Made by a program: the position numbers and the translations under genes
Notes under the pieces: generated by a model
The model's input: the letters and a program-made list of their open reading frames with translations, nothing else
Told to the model about the DNA's origin: nothing
Database searches by the model: none
Shown here: piece after piece, positions 24,766-32,589 of the stretch
Numbering within the stretch: position 1 is the first letter of the stretch
How the letters are laid out: every line of letters begins with the position of its first letter
Source: Paenibacillus amylolyticus
GTDB taxonomy: Bacteria > Bacillota > Bacilli > Paenibacillales > Paenibacillaceae
Length of the DNA: 49,343 bases
Assembly (NCBI RefSeq): GCF_003719335.1
Contig: NZ_RIAS01000026.1
Location: 1 to 49,343 of the forward strand
Direction of reading: 5' to 3'

Positions 24766-25055
24766 TGAAGGATCCTCGTGATATTGTAAAACGTCCGATT
24801 ATTACGGAACGTACTGCTGACATGATGAACGACTTGAAATATGTATTTGAAGTCGATATCCGCGCAAACAAAACCGAGATCAAAAAAGCGGTAGAAGCTA
24901 TTTTCGGCGTGAAAGTGAAAAACGTGAACACACTTCGTGTTCCAGCTAAACCGAAACGGTACGGACGTTATTCCGGATATACAAGCGAATGGAAAAAAGC
25001 GTTTGTAACACTGACGCAAGACAGCAAATCGCTTGAGTTCTTTGAAACTGTATAA
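24765..25055 (+). CDS. rplW: Ribosomal protein L23
   Basis: This 96-residue protein sits at the tunnel exit and forms the docking site for trigger factor and the signal recognition particle. It begins DPRDIVKRPIITERTADMM and has the RNA-binding loop VPAKPKRYGRYSGYTSEWKK. It starts on the ATG that overlaps the rplD TAA, with GAGGAGGTG inside rplD as ribosome site. Confidence 0.97.
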   Translation: MKDPRDIVKRPIITERTADMMNDLKYVFEVDIRANKTEIKKAVEAIFGVKVKNVNTLRVPAKPKRYGRYSGYTSEWKKAFVTLTQDSKSLEFFETV

Positions 25056-25086
25056 TTGAAATCTTTGAAGTAAGGAGGGAAAACTA

Positions 25087-25917
25087 GTGCCAATCAAAAA
25101 GTATAAACCAACATCCCCGGCAAGACGGAACATGTCCGTTTCTACATTTGAGGAAATTACAACAGATAAGCCGGAGAAATCGTTGTTGGCCCCGCTGAGC
25201 AAACAAGCAGGCCGCAACAACCAAGGTAAAATTACAGTTCGTCACCACGGTGGTGGACACAAACGTAAATACCGTATCATCGACTTCAAACGTACTAAAG
25301 ATGGAATACCGGGCCGCGTTGCTACAATTGAGTATGACCCGAACCGTACTTCCAACATTGCATTGATTCACTATGCTGATGGTGAGAAACGTTACATCAT
25401 CGCACCTAAAGGTCTGAAAGTTGGAGATCAAGTATTCTCTGGTCCTGACGCAGACATTAAAATTGGTAACGCACTGCCGCTTGAAAACATTCCAGTAGGT
25501 ACCGTTATCCACAACATCGAGTTGAAACCAGGTAAAGGCGGACAATTGGTCCGTGCTGCTGGTACAGAAGCTCAATTGCTTGGTAAAGAAGAAAAATACG
25601 TTTCTGTTCGTCTCTCTTCCGGAGAAGTTCGTCGTATTTTGAAAGTTTGCCGCGCAACAATCGGATCCGTTGGTAACCAAGACCACGAGCTTATCAAAAT
25701 CGGTAAAGCCGGTCGTAGCCGTTGGTTGGGACAACGTCCTGAGGTTCGTGGTGTGGTAATGAACCCTAACGATCACCCTCACGGTGGTGGTGAAGGTCGT
25801 GCTCCAATCGGACGTAAATCGCCAATGTCACCATGGGGTAAACCTACTCTTGGTTTCAAAACGCGTAAGAAAAATAAAGCTTCTGATAAATACATCATCC
25901 GTCGCCGCACGAAGTAA
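25087..25917 (+). CDS. rplB: Ribosomal protein L2
   Basis: This 276-residue protein is one of the most conserved in the large subunit and is needed for subunit joining and for the peptidyl transferase centre. The C-terminal loop MNPNDHPHGGGEGRAPIG holds the essential histidine, and the basic tail ends KASDKYIIRRRTK. It starts at GTG 25087 behind AAGGAGGG (PIKKYKPTSPARRN follows). The order L4-L23-L2-S19 is universal for the S10 cluster. Confidence 0.97.
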   Translation: MPIKKYKPTSPARRNMSVSTFEEITTDKPEKSLLAPLSKQAGRNNQGKITVRHHGGGHKRKYRIIDFKRTKDGIPGRVATIEYDPNRTSNIALIHYADGEKRYIIAPKGLKVGDQVFSGPDADIKIGNALPLENIPVGTVIHNIELKPGKGGQLVRAAGTEAQLLGKEEKYVSVRLSSGEVRRILKVCRATIGSVGNQDHELIKIGKAGRSRWLGQRPEVRGVVMNPNDHPHGGGEGRAPIGRKSPMSPWGKPTLGFKTRKKNKASDKYIIRRRTK

Positions 25918-25988
25918 TACACACTGTGCATAACTTCGTGAGGCATCTACGGATGCATAAAAGCTATGTTTGAAGGGAGGATCTCCAC

Positions 25989-26267
25989 ATGAGTCGCAGT
26001 TTGAAAAAAGGGCCATTCATTGATGGCTACATGCTCAAGAAGGTAGAAGAGATGGAAGCATCAGGCAAGAAGAACGTTATCAAAACCTGGTCCCGTCGCT
26101 CTACAATTTTCCCACAATTCATCGGACACACATTTGGCGTTTACGACGGTCGTAAACACGTGCCAGTGTATGTAACTGAGGACATGGTCGGACACAAACT
26201 GGGTGAGTTCGCTCCAACCCGTACGTACAAAGGCCATACTGATGATGACAAGAAAACAAGAAGATAA
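25989..26267 (+). CDS. rpsS: Ribosomal protein S19
   Basis: This 92-residue 30S head protein binds near S13 and helps form the inter-subunit bridge. The family text SRSLKKGPFIDGYMLKKVE and VYVTEDMVGHKLGEFAPTR is complete. It starts at ATG 25989 after GAAGGGAGGATC. The gap to rplB is 71 bases and contains a short CATCTACGGATG repeat but no promoter I can defend. Confidence 0.97.
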   Translation: MSRSLKKGPFIDGYMLKKVEEMEASGKKNVIKTWSRRSTIFPQFIGHTFGVYDGRKHVPVYVTEDMVGHKLGEFAPTRTYKGHTDDDKKTRR

Positions 26268-26302
26268 ATGAACATCTCTAATGTTTGAGAGGAGGTTACA
26301 CA

Positions 26303-26635
26303 ATGGAAGCAAAAGCACATGCTAAGTTTATCCGGATTGCTCCTCGTAAAGTTCAACTCGTTGTTGACTTGATTCGCGGCAAGCAAGTAGGTGAGGCGGT
26401 TGCCATTCTCCGTCACACTCCGAAATCCGCTTCTCCAGTTGTTGAGAAGTTGCTTAACTCCGCTATTGCGAATGCGGAACACAATTATTCTTTGGATGTT
26501 AATAACTTGGTGATCTCGCAAGCTTACGTAAACCAAGGACCAACGATGAAACGTTTCCGCCCTCGTGCAATGGGACGTGCAAGTCGTATTAACAAACGTA
26601 CTAGCCACATTACTTTGGTGGTATCTGAAAAGTAG
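26303..26635 (+). CDS. rplV: Ribosomal protein L22
   Basis: This 110-residue protein has a beta-hairpin that reaches deep into the peptide exit tunnel beside L4. The hairpin sequence QGPTMKRFRPRAMGRASRINKR is cited here only by its ends (QGPTMKRF and RINKR); its length looks normal, so no deletion linked to macrolide resistance is seen. ATG 26303 behind GAGAGGAGG is chosen; a TTG at 26285 is in frame but precedes the ribosome site. rpsC follows 15 bases later. Confidence 0.97.
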   Translation: MEAKAHAKFIRIAPRKVQLVVDLIRGKQVGEAVAILRHTPKSASPVVEKLLNSAIANAEHNYSLDVNNLVISQAYVNQGPTMKRFRPRAMGRASRINKRTSHITLVVSEK

Positions 26636-26650
26636 AAGGAGGGAAAACGT

Positions 26651-27316
26651 GTGGGCCAAAAGGTAAATCCAGTCGGACTTCGTGTCGGAGTTATCCGTGA
26701 CTGGGAATCTAAGTGGTATGCAGGCAAAGACTTCGGCGATCTTTTGATGGAAGACGTGAAAATTCGTGAATTCCTGAAAAATAAATTGAAAGACTCCGCT
26801 ATGTCTCGTGTTGAGATTGAGAGAGCGGCTAACCGCGTAAACGTAACGATTCACACAGCGAAACCAGGTATGGTAATCGGTAAAGGTGGATCTGAAGTTG
26901 AGAATCTTCGTAACCAAATTACGAAAATTGCTGGCGGTAAAAAAGTACACATCAATATTTCTGAAATTAAGAACCAAGACCTGGACGCGATCCTGGTAGC
27001 AGAAAGCATTGCACAACAATTGGAACGTCGTGTTTCTTTCCGTCGTGCTCTGAAACAAGCTATTCAAAGAACTATGCGCTCCGGTGCTAAAGGTATTAAA
27101 ACTCAAGTAGGCGGACGTCTTGGCGGTGCTGAGATTGCACGTTCTGAAGGCTACAGCGAAGGAACTGTTCCACTGCACACACTGCGTGCTGACATTGACT
27201 ATGGTACTGCAGAGGCTCATACTACTTACGGACGTATCGGCGTAAAAGTATGGATCTATCGTGGAGAGGTTCTTCCTACGGCTAAGAAACAAGCTGCTAA
27301 GGAAGGAGGCAACTAA
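26651..27316 (+). CDS. rpsC: Ribosomal protein S3
   Basis: This 221-residue protein forms part of the mRNA entry site and helps unwind mRNA. It has an N-terminal KH type 2 domain with the GMVIGKGGSEVENL loop, and a C-terminal domain with GGRLGGAEIARSEGYSEG. It starts at GTG 26651 behind AAGGAGGG. It ends 2 bases before rplP, with GGAAGGAGG in its last codons serving as the rplP ribosome site. Confidence 0.97.
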   Translation: MGQKVNPVGLRVGVIRDWESKWYAGKDFGDLLMEDVKIREFLKNKLKDSAMSRVEIERAANRVNVTIHTAKPGMVIGKGGSEVENLRNQITKIAGGKKVHINISEIKNQDLDAILVAESIAQQLERRVSFRRALKQAIQRTMRSGAKGIKTQVGGRLGGAEIARSEGYSEGTVPLHTLRADIDYGTAEAHTTYGRIGVKVWIYRGEVLPTAKKQAAKEGGN

Positions 27317-27318
27317 TC

Positions 27319-27753
27319 ATGTTGGTACCAAAACGTGTAAAACACCGTAAGCAACAACGTGGACATATGAAAGGCCAAGCAAAAGGCGGAACTACGCTGA
27401 ACTTTGGCGAATACGGTCTGCAAGCTACGGAACCGGCTTGGATTACGAACCGTCAGATCGAAGCGGCTCGTATTGCGATGACTCGTTACATCAAACGTGG
27501 TGGTAAAGTCTGGATCAAAATTTTCCCTGACAAACCAATCACTCAAAAGCCTCTCGAGGTTCGGATGGGTAGCGGTAAAGGTAACGTAGAAAAATGGGTT
27601 GCAGTAGTGAAACCAGGTAAGATCATGTTTGAACTTGCTGGTGTACCGGAGGATATTGCTCGCGAAGCGATGCGTCTTGCCGCTCACAAACTGCCAATCA
27701 AAACGAAGTTCGTGAAACGTGAAGAATTGGGTGGTGAAGCAAATGAAAGCTAG
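27319..27753 (+). CDS. rplP: Ribosomal protein L16
   Basis: This 144-residue protein lies near the A-site tRNA elbow and the peptidyl transferase centre; changes in it give evernimicin/avilamycin resistance in other bacteria. Signature segments are MLVPKRVKHRKQQRGHMKG, YIKRGGKVWIKIFPDKPIT and RMGSGKGNVEKWVAVVKPG. The standard length is kept. The last 11 bases overlap rpmC. Confidence 0.97.
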   Translation: MLVPKRVKHRKQQRGHMKGQAKGGTTLNFGEYGLQATEPAWITNRQIEAARIAMTRYIKRGGKVWIKIFPDKPITQKPLEVRMGSGKGNVEKWVAVVKPGKIMFELAGVPEDIAREAMRLAAHKLPIKTKFVKREELGGEANES

Positions 27754-27940
27754 TGAATTTCGCAACCTAACCTCTGCTGAAATCGAGCAAAAGATTGCCG
27801 GATTTAAAGAAGAACTCTTTAATCTCCGCTTTCAACTCGCTACCGGTCAGCTGGATAACCCGACTCGAATCCGTGATGTGCGGAAAGAAATAGCTCGTGC
27901 TAAAACCATCATCCGTGAAAGAGAACTGGGAATCGGTTAA
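27743..27940 (+). CDS. rpmC: Ribosomal protein L29
   Basis: This 65-residue helical-hairpin protein lies near the tunnel exit next to L23. The text KASEFRNLTSAEIEQKIAGF and QLDNPTRIRDVRKEIARAKT is typical. The start ATG 27743 lies inside the end of rplP, an 11-base overlap that favours coupled translation. An in-frame ATG at 27719 would extend into rplP without a ribosome site and is rejected. Confidence 0.96.
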   Translation: MKASEFRNLTSAEIEQKIAGFKEELFNLRFQLATGQLDNPTRIRDVRKEIARAKTIIRERELGIG

Positions 27941-27988
27941 TTAGAGGTCGGATGTACATTCCGTCTGTAATCAGGAAGGAGGCCAACA

Positions 27989-28255
27989 ATGAGCGAAGAG
28001 CGTAATGCACGTAAAGTTCAAACTGGTAAAGTTGTCAGTGATAAAATGGACAAAACGATTGTTGTTGCTGTAGAAACCTACAAAAACCACAAATTGTATC
28101 ATAAACGCATTAAAGTTACTAAAAAGTTCAAAGCGCATGACGAAGAAAACACTGCGAAAATCGGTGACACGGTGAAAATCATGGAGACTCGTCCGCTTTC
28201 GAAAGATAAACGCTGGAGACTTACTGAAGTCGTTGAAAAAGCGGTTATCATCTAA
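27989..28255 (+). CDS. rpsQ: Ribosomal protein S17
   Basis: This 88-residue OB-fold primary rRNA-binding protein acts in early 30S assembly. Segments KVVSDKMDKTIVVAVETY and IGDTVKIMETRPLSKDKRW are diagnostic. It follows rpmC by 48 bases with AAGGAGGCC before ATG 27989, in the invariant L29-S17-L14 order. Confidence 0.97.
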   Translation: MSEERNARKVQTGKVVSDKMDKTIVVAVETYKNHKLYHKRIKVTKKFKAHDEENTAKIGDTVKIMETRPLSKDKRWRLTEVVEKAVII

Positions 28256-28291
28256 TTGCATGATCAGCATAGCTGGAAGGAGGAATACTAA

Positions 28292-28660
28292 ATGATTCAA
28301 CCATTTACACGTTTGACTGTAGCCGACAACTCCGGTGCGAAGGAACTGATGTGTATCCGCGTACTCGGCGGTACGGGACGTCGTACAGCTCAAATCGGTG
28401 ATCTGATCGTTTGTTCTGTAAAACAAGCAACACCAGGCGGCGTTGTCAAAAAAGGTGATGTAGTTAGAGCGGTTGTCGTTCGTACTAAACGTTCTGTACG
28501 TCGTAAAGACGGTTCCTACATCGGTTTTGATGAAAATGCAGCTGTTGTTGTAAAAGACGACAGAAGCCCGCGTGGAACACGTATTTTCGGACCTGTTGCT
28601 CGTGAACTTCGCGAGAAAGATTTCATGAAAATCGTTTCCTTGGCCCCAGAGGTTATCTAA
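28292..28660 (+). CDS. rplN: Ribosomal protein L14
   Basis: This 122-residue protein forms inter-subunit bridges and is the docking site for the silencing factor RsfS. The text MIQPFTRLTVADNSGAKELM and AVVVKDDRSPRGTRIFGPVA is the family signature. ATG 28292 follows GGAAGGAGG. Confidence 0.97.
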   Translation: MIQPFTRLTVADNSGAKELMCIRVLGGTGRRTAQIGDLIVCSVKQATPGGVVKKGDVVRAVVVRTKRSVRRKDGSYIGFDENAAVVVKDDRSPRGTRIFGPVARELREKDFMKIVSLAPEVI

Positions 28661-28701
28661 TAGATTAAGCTCGTGATGTTTAGAAACAGGAGGTGTACGA
28701 A

Positions 28702-29055
28702 ATGCCAAGAGTGAAAAAAGTTCTGGAATCCCATAACAACAAACTTCACGTTAAAAAGGAAGATACGGTTATGGTGATCAGCGGTAAAGACAAAGGTAAA
28801 AAAGGCCGTGTCATCGCTGCTTATCCTCGTGAAAACCGCGTCCTTGTGGAAGGTGTTAACATGGTGAAAAAACACCAGAAGCCTAACCAGCAAAACCCGC
28901 AAGGCGGCATTATCGAGAAGGAAGCTCCGATTCACGTTTCCAACGTGATGCACATCGATCCAAAGAGCGGAAAAGTAACCCGTGTTGGTTACAAAGTGTT
29001 GGATAACGGTAAGAAAGTGCGCGTTGCAAAACGTTCCGGAGAAATTATCGACTAA
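28702..29055 (+). CDS. rplX: Ribosomal protein L24
   Basis: This 117-residue KOW-domain assembly initiator of the 50S subunit has DTVMVISGKDKGKKGRVI near residue 20. ATG 28702 (MPRVKKVLESHNNKL) is used. An in-frame GTG at 28693 lies inside the AGGAGGTG ribosome site, so the longer product is rejected. The basic C-terminus includes KVRVAKRSGEIID. Confidence 0.97.
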   Translation: MPRVKKVLESHNNKLHVKKEDTVMVISGKDKGKKGRVIAAYPRENRVLVEGVNMVKKHQKPNQQNPQGGIIEKEAPIHVSNVMHIDPKSGKVTRVGYKVLDNGKKVRVAKRSGEIID

Positions 29056-29087
29056 TTGAACCGAATGAGAAAGGAGGGCTATGATTC

Positions 29088-29630
29088 ATGGCATCAAGAA
29101 TGAAAGAACGTTACCTGCAAGAAATCGCTCCTGCTTTGATGCAGAAGTTTAACTATACAACGGTAATGCAAGTGCCGAAAATCGAGAAAATCGTTATCAA
29201 CATGGGTGTGGGCGACGCTGTCCAAAACTCGAAAGTGTTGGATTCCGCAGTAAACGATTTGCAACTGATCGCAGGTCAAAAACCTGTAATCACTCGTGCG
29301 AAAAAATCAATCGCAGGTTTCAAACTGCGTGAGAACATGCCTATCGGTGTGAAAGTAACATTGCGCGGTGAGCGTATGTATTACTTCCTCGATAAATTGT
29401 TCAACGTTACACTTCCACGTGTACGTGACTTCCGCGGTGTATCGAGCAAAGCGTTCGATGGTCGTGGTAACTACACTCTGGGTCTGAAAGAGCAATTGAT
29501 CTTCCCAGAGATCGAGTATGATAAAGTAGACAAAGTCCGCGGTATGGATATTGTCATCGTAACAACGGCGAAAACAGACGAAGAGTCCCGCGAATTGCTT
29601 ACGCAACTGGGAATGCCTTTCGTTAAATAA
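29088..29630 (+). CDS. rplE: Ribosomal protein L5
   Basis: This 180-residue protein binds 5S rRNA and contacts P-site tRNA and the 30S head. Family segments are MKERYLQEIAPALMQKFNYT, PVITRAKKSIAGFKLRE and RDFRGVSSKAFDGRGNYT. ATG 29088 follows AAAGGAGGGC with a 10-base gap. It is followed by the zinc-type rpsN. Confidence 0.97.
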   Translation: MASRMKERYLQEIAPALMQKFNYTTVMQVPKIEKIVINMGVGDAVQNSKVLDSAVNDLQLIAGQKPVITRAKKSIAGFKLRENMPIGVKVTLRGERMYYFLDKLFNVTLPRVRDFRGVSSKAFDGRGNYTLGLKEQLIFPEIEYDKVDKVRGMDIVIVTTAKTDEESRELLTQLGMPFVK

Positions 29631-29704
29631 TGTTGGCATAAACGTTCCGGGTGTCTGGAAAGACTCCCTTTTCTCCGAAATTATTTAGGAGGTGTCAGGC
29701 TAAA

Positions 29705-29890
29705 GTGGCAAAAACTTCGATGAAAGTTAAACAACAACGTACACCAAAGTTTAAAGTACGTGCTTATACACGCTGTGAGCGTTGCGGTCGTCCACATTCG
29801 GTACTGCAAAAGTTCAAAATTTGCAGAATTTGCTTCCGTGAATTAGCTTATAAAGGCCAGATCCCTGGCGTGAAAAAAGCAAGCTGGTAA
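29705..29890 (+). CDS. rpsN: Ribosomal protein S14, zinc-binding short form
   Basis: This 61-residue protein of the 30S head is the short form, with CxxC pairs at Cys24/Cys27 and Cys40/Cys43 for zinc. Many Bacillales keep a second, cysteine-free S14 for zinc shortage elsewhere in the genome; none is seen here. The start is GTG 29705. The AGGAGG site ends 12 bases upstream, which is long, but the frames of nearer start codons stop quickly. The in-frame extension back to 29651 has no ribosome site. Confidence 0.95.
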   Translation: MAKTSMKVKQQRTPKFKVRAYTRCERCGRPHSVLQKFKICRICFRELAYKGQIPGVKKASW

Positions 29891-29922
29891 AAAGTCCTGA
29901 ACGGGAAGGAGGTTAACTCACA

Positions 29923-30321
29923 ATGACTATGTCTGATCCAATTGCAGATATGCTTACTCGTATTCGTAACGCGAACACTGTTCGTCACGAAACGGTAGAA
30001 ATGCCTGCTTCGACAATGAAAAAACAAATCGCCGATATCCTGAAGCGTGAAGGTTTCATCCGTGACGCTGAATTTATCGAAGATAACAAACAAGGGATTA
30101 TCCGTGTTTTCTTGAAATACGGTCAAAATAACGAGCGTGTTATCACTGGTCTGAAAAGAATCAGTAAACCAGGTCTTCGTGTTTACACGAAAAGCAATGA
30201 AGTACCTCGTGTACTTGGCGGCCTTGGAATCGCGATTATCTCGACATCCAAAGGTGTTATGACGGATAAAGAAGCTCGTCAATCGAAATCCGGCGGAGAA
30301 GTCGTCTGCTACGTTTGGTAA
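29923..30321 (+). CDS. rpsH: Ribosomal protein S8
   Basis: This 132-residue primary-binding protein of the central 30S domain shows SDPIADMLTRIRNANTVRHE and GLGIAIISTSKGVMTDKEAR. In E. coli S8 represses the spc operon by binding an rRNA-like site near rplE; I did not identify such a site here. ATG 29923 follows AAGGAGG by 10 bases; ATG 29929 is an alternative. Confidence 0.97.
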   Translation: MTMSDPIADMLTRIRNANTVRHETVEMPASTMKKQIADILKREGFIRDAEFIEDNKQGIIRVFLKYGQNNERVITGLKRISKPGLRVYTKSNEVPRVLGGLGIAIISTSKGVMTDKEARQSKSGGEVVCYVW

Positions 30322-30351
30322 TATAACGTCACAAGATAGGAGGTGCAACAT

Positions 30352-30894
30352 ATGTCTCGTATTGGTCGCAAACCAATTACAGTACCAAGTGGTGTAGACA
30401 TCACTTTGGACAATACCGTTATCACGGTAAAAGGACCTAAAGGAACTTTGACTCGTGAACTTCACAAAGACATGAAGGTTACAGTTGAAAACAACGAAAT
30501 TACAGTTGTGCGTCCTTCCGATAACAAAACTCACCGTTCTTTGCATGGCACAACACGTAGCGTTGTCAGCAACATGGTAAGTGGCGTAACTGAAGGATTC
30601 GCTAAATCTCTGGAGTTGGTTGGGGTCGGATATCGTGCAAGCAAATCCGGAGATAAAATCGTTCTGAACGTTGGTTACTCTCACCCGGTTGAAATTACAC
30701 CGGAAGCGGGAATCGAATTCGAAGTACCTTCGAATACGAAAATCATTGTTCGCGGTATCGATAAAGAGCGCGTAGGTGCTTACGCTGCTAAAATTCGTTC
30801 CGTTCGTGAACCTGAGCCGTACAAAGGTAAAGGTATTAAATATGAAGGCGAGCGTATCATCCGTAAGGAAGGTAAAGCCGGTAAGAAGAAATAA
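30352..30894 (+). CDS. rplF: Ribosomal protein L6
   Basis: This 180-residue protein near the factor-binding site (sarcin-ricin loop region) starts SRIGRKPITVPSGVDI and ends with the basic GKGIKYEGERIIRKEGKAGKK segment, cited as GKGIKYEGE and RIIRKEGKAG. ATG 30352 is used; a GTG at 30343 is inside the GGAGGTG site. Unusually for this cluster, 117 bases separate it from rplR. Confidence 0.97.
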   Translation: MSRIGRKPITVPSGVDITLDNTVITVKGPKGTLTRELHKDMKVTVENNEITVVRPSDNKTHRSLHGTTRSVVSNMVSGVTEGFAKSLELVGVGYRASKSGDKIVLNVGYSHPVEITPEAGIEFEVPSNTKIIVRGIDKERVGAYAAKIRSVREPEPYKGKGIKYEGERIIRKEGKAGKKK

Positions 30895-31011
30895 GATTTC
30901 TCTTACCGCCTTTTCGCGGCTTTCGGCTTGCTTGCTTCGTTTGTTTCTAATATACCCCGTGGCTTCTGTTATGAAGCCAGCGAGGTAACCTGAAAGGAGT
31001 GAATCCCTGAG
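30895..31011 (+). other. Unusually long rplF-rplR spacer with hairpin
   Basis: The spacer is pyrimidine-rich at its start. TGGCTTC (30960-30966) and GAAGCCA (30973-30979) form a perfect seven-base-pair hairpin, with the rplR ribosome site GAAAGGAG downstream. I see no promoter of reasonable quality. Confidence 0.45.
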
Positions 31012-31380
31012 ATGATTACGAAACCAGATAAAAACAAGGCTCGTCTGAAAAGACACCTTCGTGTTCGTAAGAAAATCCAAGGAACGGCTGCACGTCCTCG
31101 TTTGAACGTTTTCCGTTCTGGTAAACATATGTACGCTCAAATCATCGATGATGTAGCTGGTGTAACAATCGCTTCCGCGTCTACTGTAGACAAAGAATTG
31201 AGCACTGACATCAAAAATGGTGCATCTGTTGAATCTGCTCGTAAAGTTGGCGAACTCGTTGCTAAACGTGCAAAAGATAAAGGTGTTTCCAATATCGTAT
31301 TTGACCGTAGCGGATATCTGTATCATGGTCGTATTGCAGCCTTGGCTGAAGCGGCGCGTGAAGCAGGACTTGAGTTTTAA
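31012..31380 (+). CDS. rplR: Ribosomal protein L18
   Basis: This 122-residue protein binds 5S rRNA with L5. Signature segments are RPRLNVFRSGKHMYAQIIDD and VFDRSGYLYHGRIAALAEAA, ending in AREAGLEF. ATG 31012 is preceded by GAAAGGAGTGAATCCCTGAG, a slightly long spacing. It is followed by rpsE after 27 bases. Confidence 0.97.
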   Translation: MITKPDKNKARLKRHLRVRKKIQGTAARPRLNVFRSGKHMYAQIIDDVAGVTIASASTVDKELSTDIKNGASVESARKVGELVAKRAKDKGVSNIVFDRSGYLYHGRIAALAEAAREAGLEF

Positions 31381-31407
31381 GATATTTTTCAAAAGGAGGT
31401 TAACGAC

Positions 31408-31905
31408 TTGCGTGTAGATCCGAATACTTTGGAACTGTCTGAAAGAGTAGTAAACATTAATCGCGTAGCTAAAGTAGTAAAAGGCGGACGCCGTTTCAGC
31501 TTTAGCGCACTGGTTGTAGTCGGCGACGGCAACGGCTGGGTTGGAGCGGGTATCGGTAAAGCGGGCGAAGTACCTGATGCAATTCGCAAAGGTATTGAAG
31601 ATGCTAAGAAAAACCTTGTACACGTTCCACTCGTAGGAACTTCGATTCCTCACTTGGTAACAGGTAAGTTCGGTGCAGGACGCGTTCTGTTGAAACCAGC
31701 ATCTGAAGGTACTGGTGTTATCGCTGGTGGTCCTGTACGTGCGGTTCTCGAACTTGCTGGTGTAGGTGACATTTTGACAAAATCTCTGGGTTCTTCGAAT
31801 TCCATGAACATGGTCAATGCGACTTTGGAAGGTTTGTCCCGTTTGAAGCGTGCTGAAGACGTGGCTAAACTGCGCGGAAAATCCGTCGAAGAGCTTCTGG
31901 GTTAG
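31408..31905 (+). CDS. rpsE: Ribosomal protein S5
   Basis: This 165-residue protein lies at the mRNA entry channel and affects decoding accuracy; spectinomycin-resistance changes map to its N-terminal loop. The loop reads VVGDGNGWVGAGIGKAGEV, where other bacteria often have F or Y instead of A/I after VG. The C-terminal half, with EGTGVIAGGPVRAVLELAGV, is typical. It starts at TTG 31408 behind AAAGGAGG; a GTG one codon later (31411) is an alternative. Confidence 0.96.
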   Translation: MRVDPNTLELSERVVNINRVAKVVKGGRRFSFSALVVVGDGNGWVGAGIGKAGEVPDAIRKGIEDAKKNLVHVPLVGTSIPHLVTGKFGAGRVLLKPASEGTGVIAGGPVRAVLELAGVGDILTKSLGSSNSMNMVNATLEGLSRLKRAEDVAKLRGKSVEELLG

Positions 31906-31917
31906 GAGGGAATTCTC

Positions 31918-32103
31918 ATGGCTAAATTAGAAATTACCCTCGTCCGTAGCTTGATCGGACGTCCGGAGACGCAAAGAACAACTGTGAAAACATTGGGATT
32001 GCGCAAAATCAACAGCAAAGTGATCCAAAACGATAATCCTGCCATCCGTGGTATGATTAACAAAGTAAGTCACTTGGTAGCTGTCAAAGAAGTAGAAGCT
32101 TAA
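31918..32103 (+). CDS. rpmD: Ribosomal protein L30
   Basis: This 61-residue protein of the 50S subunit has the family pattern ITLVRSLIGRPETQRTTVK and GLRKINSKVIQNDNPAIRG. It is found between S5 and L15 as in nearly all Gram-positive bacteria. ATG 31918 follows TAGGAGGG, part of which overlaps the rpsE stop. Confidence 0.97.
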   Translation: MAKLEITLVRSLIGRPETQRTTVKTLGLRKINSKVIQNDNPAIRGMINKVSHLVAVKEVEA

Positions 32104-32148
32104 TAAACGGGTATACACCCACAAATCTTTAAGGAGGTGCAACGAACG

Positions 32149-32589
32149 ATGAAGTTACATGAGCTCTCACCATCTCCTGGATCGCGTAAAGAACGCAAAC
32201 GTGTTGGTCGCGGTCCAAGTAGTGGTACAGGTAAAACATCAGGTCGCGGTCATAAAGGACAAAACGCTCGTTCGGGCGGTGGTGTTCGTCCAGGCTTCGA
32301 AGGTGGACAAAATCCATTGTATCGTCGCTTGCCAAAACGCGGTTTCGTAAACCCAACTCGCAAAGAATATGCAGTTGTTAATATCGAAGACCTGAATAGT
32401 TTGCCTGCGGGTACTGAAGTAACTCCAGAATTCTTGATGACGAGCGGCGTTGTTAAAAACGCTAAATCCGGAATCAAAGTCCTGGGTAACGGTGAAGTCA
32501 CTGTGAAGCTGACTGTTAAAGCTAACAAGTTTTCTCAATCTGCGGTAGAGAAAATTGAAGCTGCCGGCGGTACAACCGAGGTGATTTAA
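32149..32589 (+). CDS. rplO: Ribosomal protein L15
   Basis: This 146-residue late-assembly protein has an N-terminal glycine/arginine-rich extension (SGTGKTSGRGHKGQNARSGG) that penetrates 23S rRNA. ATG 32149 (MKLHELSPSPGSRKER) follows AAGGAGGTG; the in-frame ATG at 32137 lies within or directly after that site. The stop codon overlaps the secY start by one base, so secY is probably translated by re-initiation. Confidence 0.97.
   Translation: MKLHELSPSPGSRKERKRVGRGPSSGTGKTSGRGHKGQNARSGGGVRPGFEGGQNPLYRRLPKRGFVNPTRKEYAVVNIEDLNSLPAGTEVTPEFLMTSGVVKNAKSGIKVLGNGEVTVKLTVKANKFSQSAVEKIEAAGGTTEVI

Noticed and set aside
26141..27292. 383-codon antisense frame across rpsS-rplV-rpsC
   Set aside because: It crosses three firmly identified ribosomal genes and their spacers; codon-bias shadow.
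29848..31653. 601-codon antisense frame across rpsN-rpsH-rplF-rplR-rpsE
   Set aside because: Remarkable in length, but it lies opposite five conserved genes; the product is rich in Phe, Ser and Arg and looks random.
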